Shown: one piece after another, positions 37,208-46,230 of the stretch
Layout of the letters: each line of letters begins with the position of its first letter
Numbering within the stretch: the first letter of the stretch is position 1
From: Streptomyces collinus
GTDB lineage: Bacteria > Actinomycetota > Actinomycetes > Streptomycetales > Streptomycetaceae
Assembly: GCF_031348265.1 (NCBI RefSeq)
Contig: NZ_CP133771.1
Location: 3,224,001 to 3,288,000, forward strand
DNA: 64,000 nucleotides
Reading direction: 5' to 3'
The notes under the pieces: model-generated
Database searches by the model: none
Told to the model about the DNA's origin: nothing
The model's input: the letters and a program-made list of their open reading frames with translations, nothing else
Position numbers and translations under genes: made by a program

Positions 37208-37626
37208 ACGCGGCGCAGTTCCTGATCGACACCAGTGCGCTCGCCCGGTTCCTGCGGCGCGATGCCGAGCAGTACGGCTGGGACCAGGCCGCGGCGGCCG
37301 GACTCATCGCGACCTCTCCGATCACCGAGTTCGAGTTCTTCTACAGTGCGCGGTCCGCCCAGGACCGTGCCCGGGGGATCGAGGACCTGCGGCTGATCTT
37401 CGGGTGGGTACCCGTCGACGACCGTGCCTACGACCGCGCTTGGCGGGTCCAGGAGGCACTGACCAAGCGCGGACAGCATCGCAGCGCAGGGCCGGTGGAC
37501 CTGGTCGTGGCCGCGACCGCCGAGTTGCAGGGGCTCACTCTCCTGCACCGCGATCGCGACTTCGAGTGCATCGCTTCCGTGACCGGCCAGGCCCTTCAGT
37601 GGTACGGCCCGGAAGACGGCAAGTGA
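37204..37626 (+). CDS. vapC: VapC-type PIN-domain RNase toxin
   Basis: A 140-residue PIN-domain ribonuclease. The acidic metal-binding residues are present: Asp9 in FLIDTSALAR, the Glu in SPITEFEFF, the Asp in GPVDLVVAATAE and the Asp in HRDRDFE. It should cleave RNA (often tRNA or rRNA) when freed from VapB. The start is GTG 37204, overlapping the antitoxin stop. It is convergent with the alpha-galactosidase gene, 9 bp away. It lies between two sugar-use operons and is probably a recent insertion (inference). Confidence 0.87.
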   Translation: MNAAQFLIDTSALARFLRRDAEQYGWDQAAAAGLIATSPITEFEFFYSARSAQDRARGIEDLRLIFGWVPVDDRAYDRAWRVQEALTKRGQHRSAGPVDLVVAATAELQGLTLLHRDRDFECIASVTGQALQWYGPEDGK

Positions 37627-37635
37627 CGGGGCAGA

Positions 37636-38991
37636 TCATCGGGTGACGCCTTCGAAGAGCCGGCGGGTCGTGTCCACGCCCCACCGGTCCAGGGACAGCA
37701 GGCGGTCGCTGGAGGCCATCAGGCCTGCGGTGGACTCCACATGGGCCGCCCACCGTTCGCGGGTCTCGACCGCCGGGCGGGCCATCAGGCAGTCCGGGTC
37801 GTTGGTCCAGAGGCGTTTGTGCTGCCACTGGCGGGCCGCTCCCGTGAACTCGGCCGGGTCCTGGCCGGGTTGGCTGTAGTCGTCGGCCTCGGGGCGGCGG
37901 TGGGGTGCCGTGTCCGGGCTGACGCGCATGGCGTCGAACAGGCCGATGGAGGGGAGCATCGGGGCGCCGCAGCCCAGGAGGTAGGCGTCCTCGCCGATCG
38001 CCTCGCGGATCAGGGCGATGCCGGCGCGGTAGGCCGTGAGGGCGTCGGTGTCCGCGTGGCGTACGCCGTCCAGGGCGCCCGCGTAGAGGAAGTCGGTCTT
38101 GAAGTAGTCGTAGCCCTCGGCGCGCAGGGTCGTGAAGACGTCGGTCAGGTACGCGGCGGCGTCCGGGTGGGTGGTGTCCAGGACGCGCAGGTCGTGGCCC
38201 CAGTTGCGGCCGGCGTGCGCGAAGCCGCCGGCGGTGTCGCGGACCAGCCAGTCGGGGTGGGCGGCGGCCAGGTCGCTCGCCGGGTCGACGAGGAACGGGG
38301 CCGCCCAGATACCGGCGCGGCGGCCGCGGGAGCGGATCTTCTCGGCGATGCCGGCGCGGGAGCGGAAGCGGCCGGAGAGGGTGAGCCAGTCGCCGAGGGC
38401 GCGCTGGTAGCCGTCGTCGATCTGGACGACGTCGACGGGCAGGTCGAGGGTGTCCATCGCGCGGAGGTTCTCGTGGATGTCGTCCTCGGTGACGGCCGTG
38501 AAGTACTCGTACCAGGAGCACCAGACGGTCGGTGCCGGGCGGGGGGCGTCGAGGCCGAGGCCGGTGGCCCACTCGCCCAAAACCGACGGGATGTCCGGGC
38601 CGGTCCACTCCTTCACCGGCCCGTCGGCGCTGATCTCGGCGACCCGGCCGTCCCCGCTGACCAGCCGGATCGACGGCACCTCACGCGTCGGCTCGGCAGC
38701 GGCCCAGAGGCGGGCCGGTGAGCCGTCGCCGGGGTCGAGGGCGAGCAGGCCCTCGCCCTGGAAGGTGCCGGCGGGGACGGTGACGCCGGGGCGGTAGCAG
38801 ACCGTGGCCCAGTTGGCGTTGGCCGGGCGATGGGGGCGCCCCCTGCCCGCGCGAAGCCGAGAGCTGGGGGGAGGCGTCGCGTCGAGGGCGTAGGCGCCGC
38901 TGGGGCTCCAGGACTGCCAGCCCTCCTCGTGGACGAGCGCCTTGCGGGGATCGACCGGCACGGAGGCGACCGGGGTGAAGGGGTGGTGCAC
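37636..38991 (-). CDS. GH36 alpha-galactosidase
   Basis: A 451-residue cytoplasmic family 36 alpha-galactosidase; no signal peptide. The nucleophile Asp300 is in YDYFKTDFLYAG and the acid/base Asp360 in RVSPDTAP; WCSWYEYFTAV and VVQIDDGYQ are other core motifs. It is last in a minus-strand operon with a sugar ABC importer, 25 bp after the permease, so it should hydrolyse imported alpha-galactosides such as melibiose. Residues about 40-55 (SSRLRAGRGRPHRP region) come from an inserted palindromic repeat element. The start is GTG 38991 with a weak ribosome-binding site. Confidence 0.88.
   Translation of the reverse strand: MHHPFTPVASVPVDPRKALVHEEGWQSWSPSGAYALDATPPPSSRLRAGRGRPHRPANANWATVCYRPGVTVPAGTFQGEGLLALDPGDGSPARLWAAAEPTREVPSIRLVSGDGRVAEISADGPVKEWTGPDIPSVLGEWATGLGLDAPRPAPTVWCSWYEYFTAVTEDDIHENLRAMDTLDLPVDVVQIDDGYQRALGDWLTLSGRFRSRAGIAEKIRSRGRRAGIWAAPFLVDPASDLAAAHPDWLVRDTAGGFAHAGRNWGHDLRVLDTTHPDAAAYLTDVFTTLRAEGYDYFKTDFLYAGALDGVRHADTDALTAYRAGIALIREAIGEDAYLLGCGAPMLPSIGLFDAMRVSPDTAPHRRPEADDYSQPGQDPAEFTGAARQWQHKRLWTNDPDCLMARPAVETRERWAAHVESTAGLMASSDRLLSLDRWGVDTTRRLFEGVTR
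38827..38874. repeat. Streptomyces palindromic repeat inserted in the alpha-galactosidase gene
   Basis: GGGGGCGCCCCCTGCCCGCG followed by CGAAGCCGAGAGCTGGGGGG (38831-38870) matches the wording of a mobile-looking short repeat I recognise from many Streptomyces genomes (GAAGCCGAGAGCT flanked by G/C runs). It adds about 16 codons in frame to the enzyme N-terminus. Confidence 0.55.
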
Positions 38992-39016
38992 GGGGTTCTC
39001 TTTCGGGGAGCGGGCG

Positions 39017-39958
39017 TCAGCCCTTGTTGGCGCCCAGGGTGAGGCCGCTGACGAACTGGCGCTGGAGCGCGAAGTAGACGATCAGGGTGGGGATCGCGGT
39101 GAGCAGGGCGCCGGCGGCGACCAGGTTGGGGTCGGTGAAGTACTGGCCGGAGAGGTTGTTCAGCGCCGAGGTGATCGGCATGTTCTCGCCGGTGGAGATC
39201 AGCACGATCGCCCAGAAGAAGTCGTTGTAGATCCAGATGGAGAGCAGGGTGGCCAGGGCCGCCATCGCCGGCTTGCACAGCGGCAGCACGATCTGCCAGT
39301 ACAGCCGCCACACGGAGGCGCCGTCGACCAGGGCGGCCTCGGTCAGCTCGTGCGGCAGCGAGCGCATGTAGTTGCTCAGCACGAACGCGCAGAACCCGGA
39401 CTGGAACGCCACGTGGATCAGCACCAGGCCGAGCGCGGAGTCGTACAGCTTGCCGCTCATGGTGATGCCGGGCAGGTCGATCAGCAGGTACAGCCGGTAC
39501 AGCGGGGTGATGATCACCTGCTGGGGCAGCAGGTTGCCGGCCGTGAACACCAGCAGCAGGAACAGGTTGACCCGGAAGTCGAAGCGGCTGACGTAGAAGG
39601 CGACCATCGACGACAGCAGCAGCGTCAGCAGCACCGCCGGGACCGCGATCAGCAGCGTGTTCCCGAAGTAGTGCAGCATGTCCGACTGCTGGAAGGCGTT
39701 GGTGAAATTGTCGAAGGTGAGCTGGTCGGGCCAGGAGACATAGCCCTTGTCGCTGGTCTCCGCGTACGGCCGCATCGCCGCGAGCAGGGCCCACAGCAGG
39801 GGCGCCAGCCAGGCCAGGGCCGTGACGACGAGGAAGGTGTGCAGCAGGATCCGGGCGGGGCGGATCGGGGTGCGCTGCCTGCGCGGGGCGCCAGAGTTCA
39901 AAGGGGCGGCGCGAAGCGCCACGTTCAGGGCGGTGGTGGGCGACGGGTGGGAGCTCAT
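39017..39958 (-). CDS. Sugar ABC transporter permease (MalG-like)
   Basis: A 313-residue inner-membrane permease with six helices and the EAA loop ELTEAALVDGASVWRLYWQIV. An Arg/Pro-rich N-terminus (about residues 1-35) precedes the first helix. Its ATG overlaps the stop of the upstream permease (39955-39958), fixing the start at 39958; the longer frame to 40762 is a shadow. With the binding protein and partner permease it forms an importer likely for alpha-galactosides, given the downstream GH36 gene. Confidence 0.9.
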   Translation of the reverse strand: MSSHPSPTTALNVALRAAPLNSGAPRRQRTPIRPARILLHTFLVVTALAWLAPLLWALLAAMRPYAETSDKGYVSWPDQLTFDNFTNAFQQSDMLHYFGNTLLIAVPAVLLTLLLSSMVAFYVSRFDFRVNLFLLLVFTAGNLLPQQVIITPLYRLYLLIDLPGITMSGKLYDSALGLVLIHVAFQSGFCAFVLSNYMRSLPHELTEAALVDGASVWRLYWQIVLPLCKPAMAALATLLSIWIYNDFFWAIVLISTGENMPITSALNNLSGQYFTDPNLVAAGALLTAIPTLIVYFALQRQFVSGLTLGANKG

Positions 39959-40938
39959 GCGCGCCGCTCCTTCCGGAAGGTGGCGATCAGATACGGGATG
40001 ATCACCGCGAGGGAGATCACCAGCAGGACGACGGCGATCGCGGAGCCGTATCCGATCCGGCTGGACTCGCCGATGATGTTGTTCGTCACCAGGATCGACA
40101 GCAGTTCGGTGCCCTGGGCGCCCTTGTTGAAGACGAAGACCAGGTCGAACGCGCGCAGCGCCTCGATGATCGTCACGACCAGCACGACGGTGTTCGTGGG
40201 CCGCAGGGTCGGGAACACCACGTTCTTGAACGTCTGCCACTCGCCCGCGCCGTCCAGGGCGGAGGCCTCGCGCAGGGCGGGATCGACGCTCTTCAGGCCG
40301 GCCAGGTAGAGGATCATCATGTAGCCGGTGTGGCGCCAGGACGCGGCGACGAGCACGGCCCACAGGTTGAGGTCCGGGTCGCCGATCCAGTCGATGTAGT
40401 GGCCGGGCTTGTTGGCGCCGATGATGCTGTTGATCAGGCCCGTGTCGGGGTTGTAGATCAGCTGCCAGACGAACCCGACGACCGCCAGCGACATCACGAC
40501 CGGCAGGAAGAACGCGGTCTGGTAGACGCGGCTGAAGCGGATCTTCTTGTCGAGCTGCACGGCCAGGAACAGGCCGAAGGGCGTGGGCAGCAGGATGAGC
40601 ACCACGAACCAGATCACGTTGTGCTCGACGGCGGGCCAGAACTGCGGGTTGCTGGTGAACAGCTCCCTGAAGTTCTGCAGGCCGACCCATGTGATGGAGT
40701 CGAAGCCGATGCCGTCCCAGGTGGTGAAGGCCAGCGCGATCGAGGCCAGCGCCGTCAGCCACACCAGGGCGACGTGCAGGATCGTGGGCAGGCCCGCCAT
40801 CAGGCCGAGCGTGAGACGGTCGCGGCGGGTGAGCAGACGCCGGTGGCCGTGGGGCGCCTTGGCGGGCGCGGGTGTGGGGGCGGGCCCCGGAGCCGGCGGG
40901 GTGGCCGGCTCCGGGGCCTTCGCGGAGGTGGCAGTCAT
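39955..40938 (-). CDS. Sugar ABC transporter permease (MalF-like)
   Basis: A 327-residue permease with a Pro/Ala-rich N-terminal tail (about 30 residues) and six membrane helices; EAA loop ALREASALDGAGEWQTFKNV. Starts at ATG 40938, 31 bp after the binding-protein gene, and overlaps the next permease by 4 bp. No ATPase is encoded here, so a shared MsiK-type ATPase is expected. Confidence 0.9.
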   Translation of the reverse strand: MTATSAKAPEPATPPAPGPAPTPAPAKAPHGHRRLLTRRDRLTLGLMAGLPTILHVALVWLTALASIALAFTTWDGIGFDSITWVGLQNFRELFTSNPQFWPAVEHNVIWFVVLILLPTPFGLFLAVQLDKKIRFSRVYQTAFFLPVVMSLAVVGFVWQLIYNPDTGLINSIIGANKPGHYIDWIGDPDLNLWAVLVAASWRHTGYMMILYLAGLKSVDPALREASALDGAGEWQTFKNVVFPTLRPTNTVVLVVTIIEALRAFDLVFVFNKGAQGTELLSILVTNNIIGESSRIGYGSAIAVVLLVISLAVIIPYLIATFRKERRA

Positions 40939-40969
40939 GTCGGATCCGAGTCGTCGAGTCTCCGTTCGG

Positions 40970-42283
40970 TCAGGAGGAGGCGAAGATCGTCTTCTTCTGG
41001 CGTTCGATCGACGAGAGGATGCTGTCGACGCTCTTCGGGTTGCGGACGAAGTTCTGCAGCGCGGGCTGCATCACCGTGGACGTGAAGTCCGGGCGGGAGT
41101 CGCGGTCCATGAACTGGGTGAGGCTCTTCGCGCCGGAGATCATCTCGAAGGACTTCTTCTGCAGCGCGGTGTAGGAGGAGGTGTCGGCCTTGGTGGAGGC
41201 GGCCACCACGCTGGAGTCGGCCTTCAGGTAGATCTGCTCGGCCTCGGGGGTGCCCAGGTACTCCAGGAGCTTGACGGCGCCGTCGCGGTTCTTCGGGGCC
41301 TTGGAGAGCATGAAGCCGTCGGTCGGCGCCTCGACGGTGTCCTGCCCGAACTGCGGGTCGATCTCCGGGAAGGCGAAGAAGTCGAGGTCGTCCAGGTCGG
41401 CCTTGTTCGTGAACTGCTGGCCGACGAAGGTGCCCAGGAGATACATGCCGGCCTTCTTGGCCACCAGCGTCTGCGCCGCGTCCTGCCAGGTGCGGCCCAC
41501 CGCGCCCTCCTGGTGGTAGGGCAGGATCTCCGTCCAGTGGTCGAAGACCTTGCGCACCTTGGGGTCGGTCCAGGAGGCCTTGCCGGCCATCAGCTCGACG
41601 TGGAAGTCGTAGCCGTTGGTGCGGAAGTTGATCTGGTCGAAGGTGCCCATCGCGGGCCAGGCGTCCTTGTCGCCGAAGGCGATCGGGACCAGCCCGTCCT
41701 TCTGCATCCGCTTGCACAGGGCGACGAAGTCGTCCCAGGTGGTGGGGACCTTGTATCCGTGCTGCGCGAAGACGCTCTTGCGGTAGAACACCGCCCACGG
41801 GTACGTGTACAGCGGCACGAAGTAGTACTTGCCGTCCTCGCCCTTGCTGAGCTTCTGCATCGCCTCGGGGAAGTTGCCGCCGATCTTCTGCCACACGTCG
41901 TCGATCGGCGTGGCCAGCTTCTTCGAGGCGAAGAACTGCATGCGGTAGCCGGCGAACCAGGTGAACACGTCGTCGGGCGTGCCCTGCAGATAGGAGTTGA
42001 TCTGCTCCTGGAACGTGTTGTGGTCCTTGGTGTTCACGTCGACCTTGATGCCGGACTTCTTGGTGAACGCGGCGTAGATCTCCGCGAACGCCTTCTTCGG
42101 CACGGCGTCGGACGAGTTGGAGCCGAGACTGACCGTCTTCGGGTCGGCGGACGACCCGCTGCCGCCACAGGCGCTCAGCAGGGGTATGCCGGCGCCGAGC
42201 AGGGCCGCGCCGCCCATGCCGCGCAGGAGGGTGCGGCGGCTGGGGACGGGGAGGGAGGATCCGGAGGAAGAGAGGTCGTGCAT
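40970..42283 (-). CDS. Sugar-binding lipoprotein (probable alpha-galactoside)
   Basis: A 437-residue extracellular solute-binding protein of carbohydrate ABC importers. The leader has a twin-arginine motif (SRRTLLRGMGG) and a lipobox ending LLSAC, so it is probably a Tat lipoprotein. The mature part has typical features such as YFVPLYTYPWAVFYRKSVF and PTTWDDFVALCKRM. The ATG at 42283 has AGGAG upstream and is preferred over one ten codons earlier. It heads the operon with two permeases and GH36 alpha-galactosidase. Upstream, TTGACG and TGTCAT (reverse of 42403-42408 and 42379-42384, 18-bp spacer) may be its promoter. Confidence 0.9.
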   Translation of the reverse strand: MHDLSSSGSSLPVPSRRTLLRGMGGAALLGAGIPLLSACGGSGSSADPKTVSLGSNSSDAVPKKAFAEIYAAFTKKSGIKVDVNTKDHNTFQEQINSYLQGTPDDVFTWFAGYRMQFFASKKLATPIDDVWQKIGGNFPEAMQKLSKGEDGKYYFVPLYTYPWAVFYRKSVFAQHGYKVPTTWDDFVALCKRMQKDGLVPIAFGDKDAWPAMGTFDQINFRTNGYDFHVELMAGKASWTDPKVRKVFDHWTEILPYHQEGAVGRTWQDAAQTLVAKKAGMYLLGTFVGQQFTNKADLDDLDFFAFPEIDPQFGQDTVEAPTDGFMLSKAPKNRDGAVKLLEYLGTPEAEQIYLKADSSVVAASTKADTSSYTALQKKSFEMISGAKSLTQFMDRDSRPDFTSTVMQPALQNFVRNPKSVDSILSSIERQKKTIFASS

Positions 42284-42525
42284 GGACGGCTCCTGAGGGC
42301 AGGGTTCGGCCACGAGGGTGTGGCGTGAAATCCAGCCGTAATCGACCAGAAATCAACTTGACCGAACACGGTGGCGCAATGACAGCCGCATGTCCGGTCA
42401 TGCGTCAAGAGCCGTTCCCTTCATTTGTCGAAACGTGACCGTCTCGTGAAGGCGGCTCAAAGAGAGCGGCCGGCGGGACCGGGAGCGGTCAGGGGAGCGG
42501 GAGCGGCCAGCGGGACCGGGAGCGC

Positions 42526-43923
42526 TCAGCGGGAGCGGGAGCGGTGGTACGCGGCCGCGAGCCGGCCGGGGCGGCGGCGCCGCGGCTGCCGGTGTCCTCC
42601 GGTCGCGGGGGCGCGGCCGTCGAGCTGGATCCAGATGCGCACCTCCGTGCCGCCGAGCACCGAGGAGCCGATCCGTACGTCCCCGCCGGTGGACTCCGCC
42701 AGCCGGCGCACGATGTCCAGGCCGAGCCCGGTCGAGCCGTCGCTCCCGGAGCCGCGGCCCCGCGCCATCGCGGCCTCGGGGTCGGGTATGCCGGGGCCCG
42801 CGTCGGAGACGAGGACGATCACCGCGTCCTCGCCGTTGTGCACGTCGACGGCGAAGGCGGTGCCCTCCGCGGTGTGCCGGAAGACGTTGCCGAGCAGCGC
42901 GTCGAGCGCGGCGGCCAGGTCGGCGCGGGCCACGGGTATGCGCACCGGCCGGTCGGCCCCGGCCACCCGCCACTTGCGGCCCTCGTCCTCGGCGAGCGCC
43001 GACCAGAACGCCATCCGCTCCCGGACCACCTCGGCCGCGTCGCACCCGGCGCCCGGACCGGCCGCGGCCGTCTGCGGCTTGGCCTCCCGGGCCGTACGGA
43101 TGATGGTGTCGACCTCGCGCTCCAACTGCTCGACCGCGGTGCGGGTCTGGTCGGCGGCCGGTCCCTCGCCGAGCGAGGCGGTGTTGAGCCGCAGCACGGT
43201 CAGGGGCGTCCGCAGCCGGTGGGACAGGTCGGCCGCCAACTCCCGCTCGTTCGCCAGGAGCTGGACGACCTGGTCGGCCATGGAGTTGAACGCGACCGCC
43301 GCGAGCCGCAGTTCGCTCGGGCCCTCCTCGGGCACACGGGCGCCGAGCCGGCCCTCCCCCAGGTCGTGCGCCCCCTCGACCAGGCGCTGCGCGGGCCGGA
43401 CCATGCGGACGCCCAGCCGGTCGGCGACCGCGACCGAACCGAGGATCAGTGCCACCCCGACGGCGGCCAGCACCGCCCAGGCCGTGCCCACGCCGTTGGT
43501 GACGTCGGACTCCGGCACGTACACCTCGACGACCGCGATCTTGCCGGTGCTGAGGGCGACCGGCTGCAGCAGCGTCGATCCGCCGGCGACGCCGGTGGTG
43601 GAGGCGCGGCCCAGCTTCCGCACGGCCGCGATGTCGGCTTCGGCGGCGCGCCGGCGCCCCAGTTCGAGGGCCTCCTGGCCGTCGCCCGCCGGGAGGTGCA
43701 CGGCCATCCCGGTGTCGGAACCGGCGGAGGCGACGACCCGCTCCAGCTGGTCGCGGTCGGTGGTGATGGACAGGGCGGGGGCGACCGCCGCGGCCTCCCG
43801 CTCGGCGTTGGAGAAGGCGCGGTCGCGGGCCAGCTCGCGGATGACGAGTCCGAGCGGCACCGCGAAGGCGACCACGACCATGGTGGTCACCGCCAGTGAC
43901 ACCTTGACCAGGGCCCACCTCAT
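42526..43923 (-). CDS. Two-component sensor histidine kinase
   Basis: A 465-residue membrane sensor kinase. Two transmembrane helices (about residues 8-30 and 145-165) flank an extracellular sensor region; a HAMP linker, the phosphoacceptor H-box DLSHRLRTPL, an N-box LGNVFRHTAEG and G-boxes (DAGPGIPDPE, GSTGLGLDIVRRL) follow. The C-terminal 30 residues are Arg-rich and lack structure. Its ATG overlaps the response-regulator stop by 4 bp, and signal and targets are unknown. Confidence 0.92.
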   Translation of the reverse strand: MRWALVKVSLAVTTMVVVAFAVPLGLVIRELARDRAFSNAEREAAAVAPALSITTDRDQLERVVASAGSDTGMAVHLPAGDGQEALELGRRRAAEADIAAVRKLGRASTTGVAGGSTLLQPVALSTGKIAVVEVYVPESDVTNGVGTAWAVLAAVGVALILGSVAVADRLGVRMVRPAQRLVEGAHDLGEGRLGARVPEEGPSELRLAAVAFNSMADQVVQLLANERELAADLSHRLRTPLTVLRLNTASLGEGPAADQTRTAVEQLEREVDTIIRTAREAKPQTAAAGPGAGCDAAEVVRERMAFWSALAEDEGRKWRVAGADRPVRIPVARADLAAALDALLGNVFRHTAEGTAFAVDVHNGEDAVIVLVSDAGPGIPDPEAAMARGRGSGSDGSTGLGLDIVRRLAESTGGDVRIGSSVLGGTEVRIWIQLDGRAPATGGHRQPRRRRPGRLAAAYHRSRSR

Positions 43924-44624
43924 CGCGGAGCACCCGCCCCGGGGGGTTCGAGCTTCACACCGACGCCCCGGAGGGTGTGCAGATAGCGCGGGCTGGCCGC
44001 CGTCTCACCCAGTTTCCTGCGCAGCCAGGACAGATGGACGTCGATGGTCTGGTCATCGCCGTAGGACTGCTGCCACACCTCGGCCAGCAGCTCCTTGCGG
44101 GGCACGACGACACCGGGCCTGCGGGCCAGGAAGGCGAGCAGGTCGAACTCGCGGCGGGTGAGGTCGAGTCGGGCGCCGTCCAACTCGGCCTGGCGGCGCA
44201 GCGGGTCGACGGTCAGGCCGCCGACCCGGATCACGGGGGACGGCTCCCCTTCCGCGGGGCCGGAGCGGGCGCGGCGCAGTACGGCCGCCATACGGGCCGA
44301 GAGGTGTTCGACCGAGAAGGGCTTGGTCAGGTAGTCGTCCGCCCCGGCGTTCAGCAGCCGGACGATCTCCGTCTCGTCGTCCCGGGCCGTGGCGACGATC
44401 ACCGGCACGTCGGTGATCCCGCGCAGCATCTTCAGGGCCTCGGACCCGTCGAGATCGGGCAGTCCGAGGTCCAGGATCACCACGTCGAAACGGAGATGGG
44501 CGACCTCGCGCAGCGCCTCCAGCGCCGTCCCGACGCTGCGCACGGTGTGCGAGGCGTCGGTCAGGTGCCGGATCAGCGCCGAGCGTACGAACTGGTCGTC
44601 CTCGACCACGAGCACACTTGCCAT
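43920..44624 (-). CDS. OmpR/PhoB-family response regulator
   Basis: A 234-residue response regulator. The receiver domain (residues 1-115) has VVEDD at the acidic pocket, the phosphoacceptor Asp in FDVVILDLGLPDLDG, and the ADDYLTKPF switch region. A winged-helix output domain follows (LTRREFDLLAFLARR, DVHLSWLRRKLGE). The ATG at 44624 starts the conserved MASVLVVEDDQ; 37 extra upstream codons are not supported. Translationally coupled to the partner kinase. The neighbouring exported protein gene, divergently arranged, may be a target. Confidence 0.93.
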   Translation of the reverse strand: MASVLVVEDDQFVRSALIRHLTDASHTVRSVGTALEALREVAHLRFDVVILDLGLPDLDGSEALKMLRGITDVPVIVATARDDETEIVRLLNAGADDYLTKPFSVEHLSARMAAVLRRARSGPAEGEPSPVIRVGGLTVDPLRRQAELDGARLDLTRREFDLLAFLARRPGVVVPRKELLAEVWQQSYGDDQTIDVHLSWLRRKLGETAASPRYLHTLRGVGVKLEPPGAGAPR

Positions 44625-44764
44625 GCGCCGCACCGTACGCCATCTCGAACAGCCGGGTGCGGGCCTGTGGACAACTCCCCGGCTGGGGACAACGGACCAC
44701 CGCACGGCCCCTTTTGCAGACATCGCGTGGGGCATGCGTGGCGCGTGAGGCAGTATGGCCCGCG

Positions 44765-45277
44765 ATGCGCAGAGGACTCGTACACGTACTGGCCTGGCTG
44801 CTCGCCACGGGCGCGGCGGTCACGCTGTCGTGGTGGGGCGTCCACACGGTGATGGCGGGGACGGCCTACGATCCGCCGCGCGCTCTGCCCATCAAGGCCG
44901 CCGACGCGGCCACGCGGGAGCCGAAGGCACTGGCCACGCCGCCGGAGCGGACGCCTCCGCCGAAGCGGCGGGAGCAGAGCACGCCCCCGGCCTCCACGGC
45001 CGGGAGGCCGAGCCCCGCTCCCACGCCCTCGCCCAGCACCGCCCCCGCCGCCTCGGGCCGGGTGAAGAGCTATGACACCGACGGCGGCCGGGCGGTCTTC
45101 GATCTCGGGAAGACCTCCGCCTCGCTCGTCTCGGCGACGCCCGGGGCGGACTGGTCGATGCAGGTGTGGAAGACGGAGTCGTGGATCCGCGTGGAGTTCT
45201 CCTCGGGCGCGGACCGGGTGTCGGTGTTCTGCACGTGGCACGACGGGCCGCCGCGGGTGGACATCGGGACGTACTGA
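44765..45277 (+). CDS. Small exported/anchored protein with Pro-rich linker
   Basis: A 170-residue protein with an N-terminal membrane helix (VHVLAWLLATGAAVTLSWW, about residues 5-23), a proline/threonine/serine-rich extracellular spacer (about 45-105) and a C-terminal beta-rich segment of about 60 residues ending RVDIGTY. No known domain; function unknown. The ATG at 44765 is used. It is divergent from the response regulator gene (140 bp apart), so it may belong to that regulon (inference). Confidence 0.7.
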   Translation: MRRGLVHVLAWLLATGAAVTLSWWGVHTVMAGTAYDPPRALPIKAADAATREPKALATPPERTPPPKRREQSTPPASTAGRPSPAPTPSPSTAPAASGRVKSYDTDGGRAVFDLGKTSASLVSATPGADWSMQVWKTESWIRVEFSSGADRVSVFCTWHDGPPRVDIGTY

Positions 45278-45326
45278 GTGGCGCGGGCGGCCGTCGGCGC
45301 CCCTCTCGGCCGGGCGCCGTGGCCGG

Positions 45327-46196
45327 TCATCTGAACACCGACGCCGGTGGCGCCGGCGACGCCACCGCCGCGGTGTCCGTGACGGGCGCGGCCCCTCCGG
45401 TGAAGTCCGTGAGCGTCCTGCCGTGCTCGACCCGGGCGGGATGCGGGTCGGAGGCGGCGAGGCGGGTCAGTTCGGCTGTCGGCAGCGGGTGGTCGGAGGC
45501 GACCAGGACGGCGTTCCCGAAGCGCTTGCCGCGCAGCACCGCCGGATCCGCGACCAGCGCGAGCTGCCCGAAGCGGGCGGCGGCGGTGGCGATCTGGCCG
45601 CGCAGGTGGGCGAGCGGCGGTCCGTCTGCGAGGTTGGCGGCGTAGACACCGCCGGGCTTGAGGGTCCTGCGTACGTCGTCGAGGAATTCGGTCGAGGTCA
45701 GGTGGGCCGGTGTCCGGGCCCCGCTGAACACGTCGGTGATGACGAGGTCGGCCCAGCCGTCCGGCACCTTGGCGAGACCCTCGCGGGCGTCGGCGGAGCG
45801 CACCCGTATGCGCGCGTTCGGATCCAGCGGCAGTTCGCGGCGGACCAGCTGGACGAGGGTGCCGTCCCGTTCGACGACCAGCTGGGTGGAGCGGGGCCGG
45901 GTGGCGGCGACGTAGCGGGCGAGGGTGAGGGCGCCGCCGCCTAGGTGCACGGCGTGGACGGGCCGGCCGGGCGGGGCGACGAGGTCGATCACGTGCCCGA
46001 GGCGGCGCTGGTACTCGAAGGACAGGTACGCCGGGTCGTCCAGGTCGACGTGCGACTGCGGGGCTCCGTCGATCACGAGCGTCCAGGCCCGGGGCCGCTC
46101 GCGATCGGGGATCAGCTCGGCGAGCCCCCCGTCGACGCTCTCGACGACGGCCTCAGCACCGGCCTGTCTGCGTCGGCCGCCCTTGGACTTTCCCAT
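45327..46196 (-). CDS. Spermidine synthase-like (SAM-binding) protein
   Basis: A 289-residue Rossmann-fold protein of the spermidine synthase family: PVHAVHLGGGALTLARYVA is the nucleotide-binding Gly loop, DLVITDVFSGARTPAHLTS the active-site region, and LKPGGVYAANLADG a methyltransferase-like strand. It lacks the N-terminal half of classical polyamine enzymes and may be an aminopropyltransferase or methyltransferase; substrate unknown. The C-terminal 25 residues are low-complexity. It starts ATG 46196, just downstream of a tandem repeat block. Confidence 0.8.
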   Translation of the reverse strand: MGKSKGGRRRQAGAEAVVESVDGGLAELIPDRERPRAWTLVIDGAPQSHVDLDDPAYLSFEYQRRLGHVIDLVAPPGRPVHAVHLGGGALTLARYVAATRPRSTQLVVERDGTLVQLVRRELPLDPNARIRVRSADAREGLAKVPDGWADLVITDVFSGARTPAHLTSTEFLDDVRRTLKPGGVYAANLADGPPLAHLRGQIATAAARFGQLALVADPAVLRGKRFGNAVLVASDHPLPTAELTRLAASDPHPARVEHGRTLTDFTGGAAPVTDTAAVASPAPPASVFR

Positions 46197-46230
46197 GGGG
46201 TCATTATCGGGGTGGCCTGTTAAGCAGGGC

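Noticed and set aside
39017..40762. Single 581-residue gene spanning both permeases
   Set aside because: The first half is a shadow of the other permease; the true start is the ATG at 39958, overlapping the upstream stop.
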